Assembly (NCBI RefSeq): GCF_039545035.1
Contig: NZ_BAABRO010000023.1
Span: 1-64,000, forward strand
Length of the DNA stretch: 64,000 nt
Direction: 5' to 3'
From: Novipirellula caenicola
GTDB lineage: Bacteria > Planctomycetota > Planctomycetia > Pirellulales > Pirellulaceae
In this document: in pieces, positions 46,378-55,332 of the stretch
How the letters are laid out: the number at the start of each line of letters is the position of its first letter
Position numbering within the stretch: the stretch's first letter is position 1
The notes under the pieces: generated by a model
What the model was told of the DNA's origin: nothing
The model's input: only the letters and a program-made list of their open reading frames with translations
Databases searched by the model: none
Program-made: the position numbers and the translations under genes

Positions 46378-46803
46378 ATGGCTTCTGGTCGTGATCGCAT
46401 CGCCCGCGCACGGGCGCTTCGCAACTCGCAGACGCGAGCGGAAGGGCTTCTGTGGAGCTTGCTTCGCTCAAAACAACTCTGCGGTTTGAAGTTTCGCCGC
46501 CAACATCCGGTCGACCCCTATTTACTGGACATTGCTTGCCTCAGTCACCATCTCGACGTGGAACTCGATGGGGAGTATCACGACCAGATTGCCGAAGGCG
46601 ATTTGAAACGGCAACGATATTTAGAGGCGTTAGGTTGGAAGGTGATCTGTTTCCAAAACGAAGACGTGTTGGAGGACGCCGAGTCGGTATTGCGAGCGAT
46701 CGCAAGAGAACTGGGGATCACGTATTTGTTTCACAAGCGAACACGAAGTCGCTCCGGAAATAGAAGCGAAAATAGTCCCGGACTGAGGAACCCGAAACGG
46801 TGA
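46378..46803 (+). CDS. DUF559 endonuclease-like protein
   Basis: The 141-residue protein matches the DUF559 family, related to very-short-patch repair and other PD-(D/E)xK nucleases. RARALRNSQTRAEGLLWSLL opens the domain, FRRQHPVDPYLLDIACLSH and LDVELDGEYH carry the acidic core, and YLEALGWKVICFQNEDVL closes it. Such genes are often mobile and of unknown target. It is isolated between two multi-hairpin arrays. The ATG at 46378 gives the full family length. Confidence 0.85.
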   Translation: MASGRDRIARARALRNSQTRAEGLLWSLLRSKQLCGLKFRRQHPVDPYLLDIACLSHHLDVELDGEYHDQIAEGDLKRQRYLEALGWKVICFQNEDVLEDAESVLRAIARELGITYLFHKRTRSRSGNRSENSPGLRNPKR

Positions 46804-46883
46804 ATTTTAATGTTCGTCGTGTTTGGTGGTTCGTGTTGTTTGATAGTGGAGCGGAGGTGTGGTGGAGCGTGCACGTTTAAGGT

Positions 46884-47383
46884 ATCTAGCCCTCCCCGGC
46901 CGCATCGTGCGGCCGCCCCTCCCGGAGGGAGGGTGAATCGATTTCACCTCCCCTTTGGGGAGGTCAGAGTCGGCGGTAGCCGGCTCTGGGTGGGGCTCGT
47001 TGTGTTAGAAGTGGATGGTGCAAGCATGGTTTCACCACCCTCCCCGACCGCTTTCAGCGGTCGACCCTCCCGGAGGGAGGGTGAAAGATTTTACCTCCCC
47101 TTTGGGGAGGTCAGAGTCGGCGGTAGCCGGCTCTGCGTGGGGTTCGTTGTGTTAGAAGTGGATTGTGCAAGCGTGGTTTCACCACCCTCCCCGACCGCTT
47201 TCAGCGGCCGACCCTCCCGGAGGGAGGGTGAATTGGTTTTACCTCCCCTTGGGGGAGGTCAGAGTCGGCGGTAGCCGGCTCTGGGTGGGGCTCGTTGTGT
47301 TAGAAGTGGATGGTGCAAGCATGGTTTCACCACCCTCCCCGACCGCTTTCAGCGGTCGACCCTCCCGGAGGGAGGGTGAATTG
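46884..47383. repeat. multi-hairpin repeat array, block 8 (about 3.5 units)
   Basis: The units have GGCCGCATCGTGCGGCC or GACCGCTTTCAGCGGTC, CCCTCCCGGAGGGAGGG and CCTCCCCTTTGGGGAGG. The array fills the gap between converging genes and stops about 20 bases short of the sugar phosphate cyclase stop codon. Confidence 0.95.
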
Positions 47384-47401
47384 GGGCTGGCGGCACGGCT
47401 T

Positions 47402-48574
47402 TTAGTTCGCGGGGATCGCTTTGGCCTTGGCGATGCTGCCGAGTCGCTCGATCGCGGTCTTCATGGCGAGGGCGTCGATCTCGTGCACGTTGATCGGGTC
47501 GCCTATCCCGCGAAGCATCGTGATCGTCAATCGGCCGCCCAGATGCTGGCGGAATTCCTCGAGGCCTTGCATCAATCGATCAACGGGCTCTAAACAGGGA
47601 TGCCAAAGTTGAATTCCTAGATCATGCAAGCATTGCACCGCCATCTCCGCATCCTGGCGAGGCAATCCAAATCTGATCGAGGAATACAAGCAATCGATCG
47701 CCACTCCGATTGCGACCGCTTCGCCGTGACGTATTTGATAGCGTGATAGCGTCTCCAACTTATGGGCCGACCAGTGGCCAAAGTCCAACGGGCGAGCTTC
47801 GAGCATCTCGAACGGATCACCGCCTTCGGTAATATGCTGCATATGCAGCACGCAAGAACGGTGGATCGCTCGCCGCGACAACTCGGGATCTCGTCCGGAA
47901 ATCTGCGACGCATGTTCGGCCAACCAGTGGAATTCGTCTGCATCCTTCAACAGCGAAACCTTCACCGCTTCGCTCAATCCGCTACAGAATTCTCGGTCGG
48001 GTAACGTTTCCAATAATGCCGAGTCGTTGACGACGGCCCAAGGAACGGCAAAGGTTCCGATCCAATTCTTTTTGTCAAAATAGTTGATTGCGTTTTTGAC
48101 CCCCACGCCCGAATCGGCCTGCGCAAGTGTGGTGGTAGGCAACCGCACCAATCGGATCCCGCGATGGGCAATCGCGGCGGCATAGCCCACCGCGTCCAAC
48201 ATGGCACCGCCACCGATGGCGATCACGTAGCTGCGGCGGTCAAGATTCAGGTCATGAATCCGTTGCAAAATCTCTTCCACCGCCGTTTGCGTGTTTTTGA
48301 TCGGTTCACCCCCCTCGACCAAGATGGTGGGGCACGTCAACTCGATCGATTCTTCGCTGCGGAGCTGTGATTGGATCTGGGTTACACGGTCGCTCGATTC
48401 GGCTACCGATCGTTCCGCGATCAACAACACTCGAGCACGACCGTTGTCTCCGCCGTCCAGTAAATCGACCAATACCGAGAAATCGTCGCCTGCAACGTCG
48501 TCCGTCACCCGCAACCGATGAACGAAGGTGGCGGTGAAGGCAACGTCGGTCGAATTGGAGAGACGATTCAGCAT
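47402..48574 (-). CDS. 3-dehydroquinate synthase-like sugar phosphate cyclase (EboD-like)
   Basis: The 390-residue protein has the sugar phosphate cyclase blocks YVIAIGGGAMLDAVGYAA, VRLPTTTLAQADSGVGVKNA, and GLSEAVKVSLLKDADEF. The zinc ligands sit in DFGHWSAHKLE and RHGEAVAIG. The N-terminus (FVHRLRVTDDV) resembles the EboD-type branch rather than AroB. EboD belongs to eboA-F clusters making a cryptic secondary product, but no other ebo gene is seen here. AroB-type shikimate function cannot be excluded. The ATG at 48574 is preferred over an upstream start at 48610. Confidence 0.75.
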   Translation of the reverse strand: MLNRLSNSTDVAFTATFVHRLRVTDDVAGDDFSVLVDLLDGGDNGRARVLLIAERSVAESSDRVTQIQSQLRSEESIELTCPTILVEGGEPIKNTQTAVEEILQRIHDLNLDRRSYVIAIGGGAMLDAVGYAAAIAHRGIRLVRLPTTTLAQADSGVGVKNAINYFDKKNWIGTFAVPWAVVNDSALLETLPDREFCSGLSEAVKVSLLKDADEFHWLAEHASQISGRDPELSRRAIHRSCVLHMQHITEGGDPFEMLEARPLDFGHWSAHKLETLSRYQIRHGEAVAIGVAIDCLYSSIRFGLPRQDAEMAVQCLHDLGIQLWHPCLEPVDRLMQGLEEFRQHLGGRLTITMLRGIGDPINVHEIDALAMKTAIERLGSIAKAKAIPAN

Positions 48575-48673
48575 GGATATCTTTGAAGGGGTTGCTTTTG
48601 CGAATTGCACGCGGTGGACATCATCGAGGGCAGAACTTTCGGTGCGGAAAAGAACCGGTGTCCTATTTCAATA

Positions 48674-49591
48674 CTAATACGTTTCCTCTTTCCAATCTCG
48701 CCATAGCCAACGCAGCGAATCAGGGAAAATCGCTCCGCCATGTTTTCCGTTGTGCGCCTCGGTGCCAAAAACCAGTTTGTAGTCGTAATCTTTGAACGCC
48801 AACGCCTTGGCCATTTGACGATTAGCCAAAGGCCAGTTTCCGAATTGGTTATCGAGATCGTTCTCGCCATCTTGTAGGAATACACGAATCGGCTTTTTGT
48901 CCGCTTTACGAATCATGGGCGGATAATTGTGACCGCCGCGAAGGTCGACGAAGCTGCCGATGTGGCTGAGGACTTTCTGGAATTGGTCGGGACGATGCCA
49001 AGCGACGCTGAAGGCGCAGATGCCGCCGGAGCTGTTGCCGCAGATGGCTCGCATTTTGGGATTCTTCGAAATTCGGTAGTCTTTTTCCATTTCGGGAAGA
49101 ATTTCAGTCAATAGGAATTCGGCGTAATCGTTGCTGACCGTGTCGTATTCGAAACTGCGGTTGCTAGGCCGGGGACTCCAGCCACGTTTTTCCGGAAGTT
49201 CGCCTTTGTGACCAGGATCGATCATCACGGCGATCGTGACCGGCATGTCTCCTTTGGCGATCAAATTGTCGAAAACGACTGGGACTCGGAAATCTCCCTT
49301 GGTTCCTTCAAAGGCGTGGCCGTCTTGGAAAACCATCAACGCAGCAGGGGTTTTGCCATCGTATTGGGCGGGCACATACACGCTGTAGCGTCGCCGTGTG
49401 CCTTCGAACACCTTGCTTGAATCCCAGACATGCTGAGTCACTTTGCCATGAGGGACCGCGTCATTGGGTTGCGAATCGGGGCCGTGTTGGTAGTCCTCGG
49501 CAGACGCTGGCTGGGAACCGATTGCCATGGCCAAAACGCAGGGGGCGATTAAATAGGCCGCCGTAGCGGCGAGGGCCTGTAACGAACGCAT
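48674..49591 (-). CDS. secreted esterase of the enterochelin esterase-like family
   Basis: The 305-residue alpha/beta hydrolase has a signal peptide (LIAPCVLAMAIGSQPASAED), then YSVYVPAQYDGKTPAALMVF. CGNSSGGICAF is the nucleophile elbow, LQDGENDLDNQ follows, and FGTEAHNGKHGG holds the catalytic His region. It would cleave ester bonds of sugars or siderophore-like compounds in the periplasm. It stands alone, about 100 bases upstream of the cyclase gene on the same strand. The ATG at 49591 fits the signal peptide. Confidence 0.82.
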   Translation of the reverse strand: MRSLQALAATAAYLIAPCVLAMAIGSQPASAEDYQHGPDSQPNDAVPHGKVTQHVWDSSKVFEGTRRRYSVYVPAQYDGKTPAALMVFQDGHAFEGTKGDFRVPVVFDNLIAKGDMPVTIAVMIDPGHKGELPEKRGWSPRPSNRSFEYDTVSNDYAEFLLTEILPEMEKDYRISKNPKMRAICGNSSGGICAFSVAWHRPDQFQKVLSHIGSFVDLRGGHNYPPMIRKADKKPIRVFLQDGENDLDNQFGNWPLANRQMAKALAFKDYDYKLVFGTEAHNGKHGGAIFPDSLRWLWRDWKEETY

Positions 49592-49915
49592 AAGTCAGAC
49601 TCGAAAGGCAAAGGAGGGATCGTTGGGGGGAGGGACGCCGAGACGTCTGTTGCTATTTTAGCAGCTCAGAACCGTTTTTTCGCGTGGGCTTGGCATGAAA
49701 AGGACATTCCACCTGTGTCGTCCGCCGCGGGCAACGCTGTGAAGCATTTTCTGGCAGCACCCTTCAATTGAAGCTGTGATGCGTATTTGCGTGGCAACCA
49801 TCCACAGCCATGTGAGCCGTCGCTTCGAAACGCGGATGCCGGCCGTTGCTCGAGGGCGTATTCGCGCGAACATCAAAATTCACCCTCTCTTTCATTCCAC
49901 TTTGAACTGATCGTG
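49592..49915. promoter_or_regulatory. divergent intergenic region
   Basis: About 320 bases between the esterase (minus) and aldo/keto reductase (plus) starts. No gene was recognised; both promoters should be here. Confidence 0.4.
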
Positions 49916-50953
49916 ATGCAAAAGAAGCGTTTAGGAAGTAGCGGTGTCGTTGTTAGCAATATTTGCATGGGAACGATGACCTTTGGTAACCAATGTGACG
50001 AAAAATGCAGTCATGCGATCTGTGACTTGGCGTTCGATTCGGGCATCGACTTTTTTGATGCGGCCGAGATCTATCCGGTGCCCCCCAACAAAGACACGAT
50101 TGGGGTGACCGAACAGATTTTTGGTCGCTGGTTAAAAAACAAACCGCGTGAATCGGTGGTGGTGGCCACCAAAGTCACCGGGCCGGCCCACGGATGGTTC
50201 TGTCCCCCGGTTCGTCACGGCAAAACGTCGATCGACCGGCACCAGATTTTACGAGCATGCGATGCATCGCTTCGCCGTTTGGGGACCGACTACATCGATC
50301 TGTATCAAATCCATTGGCCGGATCATGGGCTGCCTTACGAAGAGGTCTTGGGGGCGCTGACTGAGCTGCGTGATGCGGGCAAGGTCCGCGTTATCGGTTG
50401 CAGCAACGAAACGAGCTGGGGCGTGATGAAAAGTTTGTGGACCGCCGACGTTCAAGGGCTCGATCGCTACGAAACCGTGCAAAATAACTTCAGTTTGATC
50501 AATCGCCGCTGCGAAAGTGAGCTGGCGCAGGTGCTGCGAAACGAGAAAATGAGTCTGCTGCCGTATTCGCCGCTCGGCGGGGGTGTGTTGACCGGCAAGT
50601 ACAACGTCTCGCCTCCACCGGGGGCCCGCTTTACCGATTACCTGCTCAACGGCGAACAGCGGCAACGAAAAATGGCGGAGCGGTTTGTCAACGAACGCAC
50701 GATCGAAACCACTCGGCGGATGGAAGAGATCGCTGAGTCGATTGGCACGACGGTCACCGCGATGGCCGTCGCGTGGAGCCGCCAGCATGACTTTGTCGCT
50801 TCGACCATCATCGGCGCGACCAGCACCGAACAGTTGCTGGAATCGTTGGCGGCACGCGATTTAGTGTTGGACAGCGAAACGTTGGCGCGCATTGATCAAG
50901 TTGACGCCGAGATCCCCAACCCCATGACCGAAGACGGATTGCGACGGTTGTAA
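49916..50953 (+). CDS. aldo/keto reductase
   Basis: The 345-residue TIM-barrel protein begins KRLGSSGVVVSNICMGTMTF. FFDAAEIY carries the catalytic Asp and Tyr, VVVATKV the Lys, and IDLYQIHWPD the His. SLLPYSPLGGGVLTGKY is the cofactor-side block. It resembles Tas-type NADPH reductases. The ATG at 49916 is chosen since the 43 codons upstream lack family sequence. It is monocistronic as far as can be seen. Confidence 0.88.
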   Translation: MQKKRLGSSGVVVSNICMGTMTFGNQCDEKCSHAICDLAFDSGIDFFDAAEIYPVPPNKDTIGVTEQIFGRWLKNKPRESVVVATKVTGPAHGWFCPPVRHGKTSIDRHQILRACDASLRRLGTDYIDLYQIHWPDHGLPYEEVLGALTELRDAGKVRVIGCSNETSWGVMKSLWTADVQGLDRYETVQNNFSLINRRCESELAQVLRNEKMSLLPYSPLGGGVLTGKYNVSPPPGARFTDYLLNGEQRQRKMAERFVNERTIETTRRMEEIAESIGTTVTAMAVAWSRQHDFVASTIIGATSTEQLLESLAARDLVLDSETLARIDQVDAEIPNPMTEDGLRRL

Positions 50954-51060
50954 CGATTGGGCGGCCAAAAAGCGTTGTAGGACGAGGCAATTACAAAAAT
51001 TCCTTTGTCAGGTTCGCTTTTTTATCTCGCATTGCAAAAACGTGAACTATTTTGGCGTTC

Positions 51061-51618
51061 ATGAAGAACGTCATCATGGTCCTAGCGAATCTCGTGATTG
51101 CGAGCCAATGTGGTGCAGCCGATTGGTTGACGCTGCCGGGCAAATTTTCGCACGATCCGGTGACGTCGCAGCGGGTCGACCAATTCCAGCCCATGGCGAC
51201 GCCTGCGGTTCCCGAGGTCGCGAATTTTAGGACCAGCGGCTACACGCACGTGCGTAGTCGTTTGAACTATGCCCAATCCTCGGACAACTACCATCGCGTC
51301 GAAACTTGGGGTGATCCGGTCCGTCCCTATGGTGAATGGCAATTACCGTTTCGTCCCTACAGTGTTCCCTACGCTGCTTGGGGAGCCCCTTTTGCCGGGC
51401 TGAATATCACGCCATACGGATACGGCCCCGGTGCGTTCAGTGGTGCTGGCGGCAATGGGTTTGGCGGAAGCGGATGGGGACCGCCAGGACCGCGAAATTA
51501 CGGAACAGGACGCGATGGCGTTGGCAATGACGGCGTTGGCGGCCATCGAACCAATCCCCATGACTCTCACCGTCATCGTTCCGGCTATCCGCCCCAAGCC
51601 GATTGGCCTCGCAGGTAA
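51061..51618 (+). CDS. secreted Gly/Pro/Tyr-rich protein of unknown function
   Basis: The 185-residue protein has a short signal peptide (NVIMVLANLVIASQCGAAD) and a body with WGDPVRPYGEW, FRPYSVPYAAWGAPF, and a Gly-rich stretch near residues 120-165. No known domain is recognised. It may be a surface or cell-wall-associated protein. The ATG at 51061 fits the signal peptide; a TTG at 51052 is less likely. Its end overlaps the converging guanine deaminase gene by 34 bases. Confidence 0.65.
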   Translation: MKNVIMVLANLVIASQCGAADWLTLPGKFSHDPVTSQRVDQFQPMATPAVPEVANFRTSGYTHVRSRLNYAQSSDNYHRVETWGDPVRPYGEWQLPFRPYSVPYAAWGAPFAGLNITPYGYGPGAFSGAGGNGFGGSGWGPPGPRNYGTGRDGVGNDGVGGHRTNPHDSHRHRSGYPPQADWPRR

Positions 51619-52898
51619 GTCTGTTTGATCCAGCGATCATCCCAAGCGAACATCAGCTGCGACAAGGGATCGATGATCGAATCGTCTCCTTGCATTTGAA
51701 TGGCAAAGTCGGGCTCGATCACCACCACATCAGCGCGGTGTCCCTCGCAGAGCTGGCCAACGTTGTCCCAGCCTAGTGCGTCGGCGGCTCCGGCGGTGAT
51801 GTCATGCCAGGCTGACGCAGCCGTAGGCGGCGGGTTGCCCAGCGATGCGGCGGTTTCGATCGCTGCCCGTGCCACGCAGACCATGCTGCGATTAAAACCG
51901 GCACCAATATCACTGCCCAGCACCACGTCGACGTTTGCCTCAGCAAGAGGTTTTCGATTCATTCGCCCTGAGCCAAGGAACTGATTGGCGGTTGGGCAAT
52001 GAGCGACAATCGAATCGTGCTTCGCCAATGTTTGATGATCGGTTGCATCCAAGTGCACGGCGTGCCCCAGGATCGTTCGCGGCGTCAACAGTCCAGCTTG
52101 CTGATAAACGTCGACATAACGAGCGGAATCAAACAGTTCCGCCACACGAGCGCATTCGTGTTGGGTTTCCGCCAAATGAGTTTGAACTGCCGCGTGTTGC
52201 TGGGCCGCCAATGCACCAGCGGACTCCAATAGCGGCGGCGAACACGTGATCGCAAATCGCGGCGTCACGGCGGCTTCCATTTCTGCATTCGGTGGAAAAC
52301 TTTGGAGCGTCTTGGCCGCCTGGTCAATCAATTGGTTGGTTTCACCGCAGAGGTCCTGCGGCGCGTTGCGATCCATCAACACTTGCCCGATCATTCCTCG
52401 GAAACCCATCTGCGTCGCTAGCTCTAACGCCGCCATGGTCGATTCGTGATGGACCGTCGTGTAGCCACAGAAGCTGGTCGTTCCGAACGACAGCAATTGG
52501 TTGAGAACCGAGCGAGTCGTGCTGCGAGCAAAGTCGACGTCTTGCCAGGCACGCTCGGCTGGAAATGTGACCTGGTCCAGCCACTTCAGCAGCGGCATCC
52601 CATGGGCGCCGATGATGCCAAACTGAGACAAGTGCAGATGGGCGTCGATGAAGCCGGGGGCGATCACCCGCTCGCCAGGACGAAGGGGGCGGGATCGATT
52701 CGCGGGACTGGTCCCAGCGTGGGCCTCGCCAAGCTCGTTTTGGCCTCGCTCATTTTCGCTGATAAGTTCACTGCCGGGATCGTCATCAAAGTCGACATTC
52801 ACGATTTGCTCTCCGTGGATGCGAATCGAGCCTGATCGCAGCGTAATCTGTCGTCGGTGGGGATCCGCAACAAGCAATCGTCCGGTAAGTGTGGTCAT
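51585..52898 (-). CDS. guaD: guanine deaminase-like amidohydrolase
   Basis: The 437-residue metal-dependent hydrolase has APGFIDAHLHLSQF (HxH zinc ligands), AVQTHLAETQHEC, HAVHLDATD, and HCPTANQFLGSGRM, the last typical of guanine deaminases. VLGSDIGAG holds the catalytic Asp. It would turn guanine to xanthine; related cytosine or chlorohydrolase activities are possible. The ATG at 52898 is preferred over TTG 52910. No purine gene is nearby. Confidence 0.75.
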   Translation of the reverse strand: MTTLTGRLLVADPHRRQITLRSGSIRIHGEQIVNVDFDDDPGSELISENERGQNELGEAHAGTSPANRSRPLRPGERVIAPGFIDAHLHLSQFGIIGAHGMPLLKWLDQVTFPAERAWQDVDFARSTTRSVLNQLLSFGTTSFCGYTTVHHESTMAALELATQMGFRGMIGQVLMDRNAPQDLCGETNQLIDQAAKTLQSFPPNAEMEAAVTPRFAITCSPPLLESAGALAAQQHAAVQTHLAETQHECARVAELFDSARYVDVYQQAGLLTPRTILGHAVHLDATDHQTLAKHDSIVAHCPTANQFLGSGRMNRKPLAEANVDVVLGSDIGAGFNRSMVCVARAAIETAASLGNPPPTAASAWHDITAGAADALGWDNVGQLCEGHRADVVVIEPDFAIQMQGDDSIIDPLSQLMFAWDDRWIKQTYLRGQSAWGG

Positions 52899-53465
52899 TC
52901 CGTTCGCCAAGGGGTTGTTTGATCGTCGTGCAATTTGGCCGACCGTCCGCCGAATCTGGGGTGAATCCTAAGGCTCAAAGTCGTCTTTTACCCGCGATTT
53001 TTCAAGTGCATGATCGCCGATTTCGTCCCGACGCAAGCCTTGGGATTCCTCTGGATTTGCCATCGGGTTTGAGGTTGTCAAGCGGTCCAATCACCGGGAA
53101 TGGAACGGGATATGCTGTTTCTGGACTCGTCACAGAATGAATCGTGGTGGGCGGCGGGTCAGTATCTGCATTTTCGGGTTCGGCGTCGCGCATCGCACCG
53201 CAGCCACATGAGTGCGCAACGTTCCCAAGGGAAGCGATCACGTTCAGCGATGAGACGGTTATGCAATGAACTCTCATTTAATGATACGGACGTTGGGCCA
53301 TCGACGTTGGCGAAACGCGTGGGGGGACCGGCGTGGGACGAGTCGCCTCTTGGATTTCGAACGTGATCCAAGGCTGCAGTCGGACGGTTCGTACCGTGCC
53401 GTTGCGAAAGGAGTCGACCGTGGGCGGAGACCGCCGGTCGAGTGGATTTGATAGGGGAAACTTTC
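52899..53465. other. intergenic region, no recognised gene
   Basis: About 570 bases between the divergent guanine deaminase (minus) and Hpt (plus) genes. Several short overlapping frames appear on both strands, none with a recognisable motif. The promoters of both genes should be here. Confidence 0.4.
53453..53457 (+). promoter_or_regulatory. ribosome-binding site supporting the GTG start of the Hpt gene
   Basis: AGGGG at about 53453-53457 lies 8 bases before GTG 53466 and decides between this start, an upstream GTG 53442 and the ATG 53484. Confidence 0.5.
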
Positions 53466-53882
53466 GTGAAAGTTCGATCCAATATGGTTCAAAAGCAAAC
53501 ATCCGCAGGCGGTCGTCGCAGTAAAAATTCTGCGCAGCTGAATCCGTGCCAATCCTCCGTTTTCGCTGAGGCGCTCGGGCGACTCGGCGGCGATGAGGAC
53601 TTGTTACGCGAACTCGCTGCGATCTTGGTCGATGATGTTCCGCCTTTGGTCCAGGGGCTGCAAAGTGCAATCGCGTCGGGTGATTTTAGCGAAGCCCATC
53701 GCGACTCGCATGCTTTGAAAGGCTTGGTGGTCACCTTTGACGAGCGAGGGTGCGGATTGATGATCAGCGAGCTGATGACCGCACTCAAAGAAGAAAATTC
53801 ACACGAAATTCATCGTCTCTCTCGCAACTGTATCGAAGTGGTCGAAAATTTGAGAATGAACTGCAAGCGGTTGCTCGATTAA
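53466..53882 (+). CDS. Hpt (histidine phosphotransfer) domain protein
   Basis: The 138-residue protein has a four-helix Hpt domain at its C-terminus. SHALKGLVVTF matches the HxLKG phospho-acceptor site, preceded by ALGRLGGDEDLLRELAAILV. It passes phosphate between a hybrid sensor kinase and a response regulator. No kinase or regulator is next to it, so the partners are elsewhere. A GTG at 53466 has AGGGG about 8 bases before it and is taken as start; ATG 53484 is an alternative. Confidence 0.8.
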   Translation: MKVRSNMVQKQTSAGGRRSKNSAQLNPCQSSVFAEALGRLGGDEDLLRELAAILVDDVPPLVQGLQSAIASGDFSEAHRDSHALKGLVVTFDERGCGLMISELMTALKEENSHEIHRLSRNCIEVVENLRMNCKRLLD

Positions 53883-54170
53883 GTGGTTCGCCGGTGGTGG
53901 GCGATTGACCTTAATCTAAATGCGTTAAGACGCTGTTTTGACGCCGCGACTCCATTGCGGTGCTTTCGTCATCGCCAACGGCATGTGAATGCTCTCTCGG
54001 TTGTTGTGAAGCCCATTGTCGGTGCTACGCAATCGTGTTTGCACTCGCTATGATCGGGAGGTGAATTTCATCGCCCCCTTTCGAATCACCCTGCGTTGCC
54101 ACGTTTGACCCAGCGCTCGGTTGCCTCGGCAACCGTTGGTTCGGTTCCCCGTTGCGGTTCAATTGATTTT

Positions 54171-55049
54171 ATGGACGATCTGTTTCAGGCGATTCTGATC
54201 ATGATGAGCCTGTCATTGGCGGTCGGCATTTTCTCGGCGGTTGCGTTTGCACCACGACGAAAGAACACCGACACGGATCACCAAGGCCAAGGGGTGGTGT
54301 TGATGTTGGCCATCGTGGTCACGGGCATGTTTGCGTTTCTGTTTTATTCGGCAGGGCGACTCTATTGGGCCAAGTGGATCGATCACTCCGCTGTGATCGT
54401 TTGGTCAAACTTCACGCCGCTGCTCGCCGCGATGGCAGCAGGGATGGTGTATCGATTGCCCAACACGCCTCATTGGCGTCAATCGCTGCTGGCCATGTCG
54501 CTTGGTTTTGCATCGGTTGCGACGGTGCTGTGGCCGTTTGTCGGTGTTTGGCTGCGGCCGCCGCCTGAAGGGGGCGACGAGGTTTTTCGCGGCATCACGC
54601 TACAGACATCCTGGGCGACATGCAGCCCCTGCGCGGCAGCCACGTTCCTGCGGGCTGGCGGGATCGAAGCGAGTGAGAAGGAGCTGATCCCGCTGTGTTT
54701 GACTGACTACAGCGGCACTCCGACGCTCGGTTTGTTTCGCGGAGTGAAGTGGATGGCAAATCGTCATCACCGAGACGTCCAAGCATTGACGCTCACTCTG
54801 GATCAGCTCGAGTCCGATAACCGTTGGCCGGTGTTGATCATGGTCGAACTGCCGATTTCCGGAGTCAATGATCCACGCTATGCCGACCAATGGGGCTGGA
54901 TTCCCGGACTCGGTCACAGTGTGGTGATCTTGGGAAAAAATTCGCGAGGCGGGTTTGTTGTTGCCGACCCCTCCGTCGGCGCAGAGATCTGGACCCGCGC
55001 CGATCTAGAAGTGTTGTGGCATGGTAATGCGATTCGTTTTCGCGAGTGA
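54171..55049 (+). CDS. membrane protein with C39-like cysteine peptidase domain
   Basis: The 292-residue protein has four hydrophobic segments in the first 120 residues, then a C39-like peptidase domain. QTSWATCSPCAAATFLRAGG carries the nucleophile Cys, GLGHSVVILG the His, and VVADPSVGAEIW the Asp. C39 enzymes usually trim double-glycine leaders and are fused to ABC transporters. Here no transporter domain or neighbour is seen. The substrate is unknown. The ATG at 54171 is chosen as the 25 codons upstream lack membrane pattern. A minisatellite follows the stop at once. Confidence 0.75.
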   Translation: MDDLFQAILIMMSLSLAVGIFSAVAFAPRRKNTDTDHQGQGVVLMLAIVVTGMFAFLFYSAGRLYWAKWIDHSAVIVWSNFTPLLAAMAAGMVYRLPNTPHWRQSLLAMSLGFASVATVLWPFVGVWLRPPPEGGDEVFRGITLQTSWATCSPCAAATFLRAGGIEASEKELIPLCLTDYSGTPTLGLFRGVKWMANRHHRDVQALTLTLDQLESDNRWPVLIMVELPISGVNDPRYADQWGWIPGLGHSVVILGKNSRGGFVVADPSVGAEIWTRADLEVLWHGNAIRFRE

Positions 55050-55067
55050 GCAGAAGCGAGAGGGGGG

Positions 55068-55196
55068 AGCGAGAGGGGGAGACACGGAGACACGGAGACA
55101 CGGAGACACGGAGACACGGAGACACGGAGACACGGAGACACGGAGACACGGAGTGAGGAGTGAGGAGTGAGGAGTGAGGAGTGAGGAGTGAGGAGG
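55068..55196. repeat. 8-bp GGAGACAC and 7-bp GGAGTGA minisatellites
   Basis: About nine GGAGACAC units are followed by about six GGAGTGA units, beginning just after the stop of the C39-like gene. Confidence 0.9.
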
Positions 55197-55332
55197 TAAA
55201 GCTGAACTTGCACACTCTCCATTTTGGATACACAGAGGCCCCACGCAGAGTTTGCTTTGCTCGCTCGGACCTCCCCAAAACAAGTTTCGGGGAGGTGAAA
55301 TGGCTTTGCCGGATCCGCTATTCCGCAGCGGC

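Noticed and set aside
45579-47593. Series of similar plus-strand frames reading MVSPPSPTAFSGRPSRREGE
   Set aside because: They are translations of the multi-hairpin repeat and recur only because the repeat recurs.
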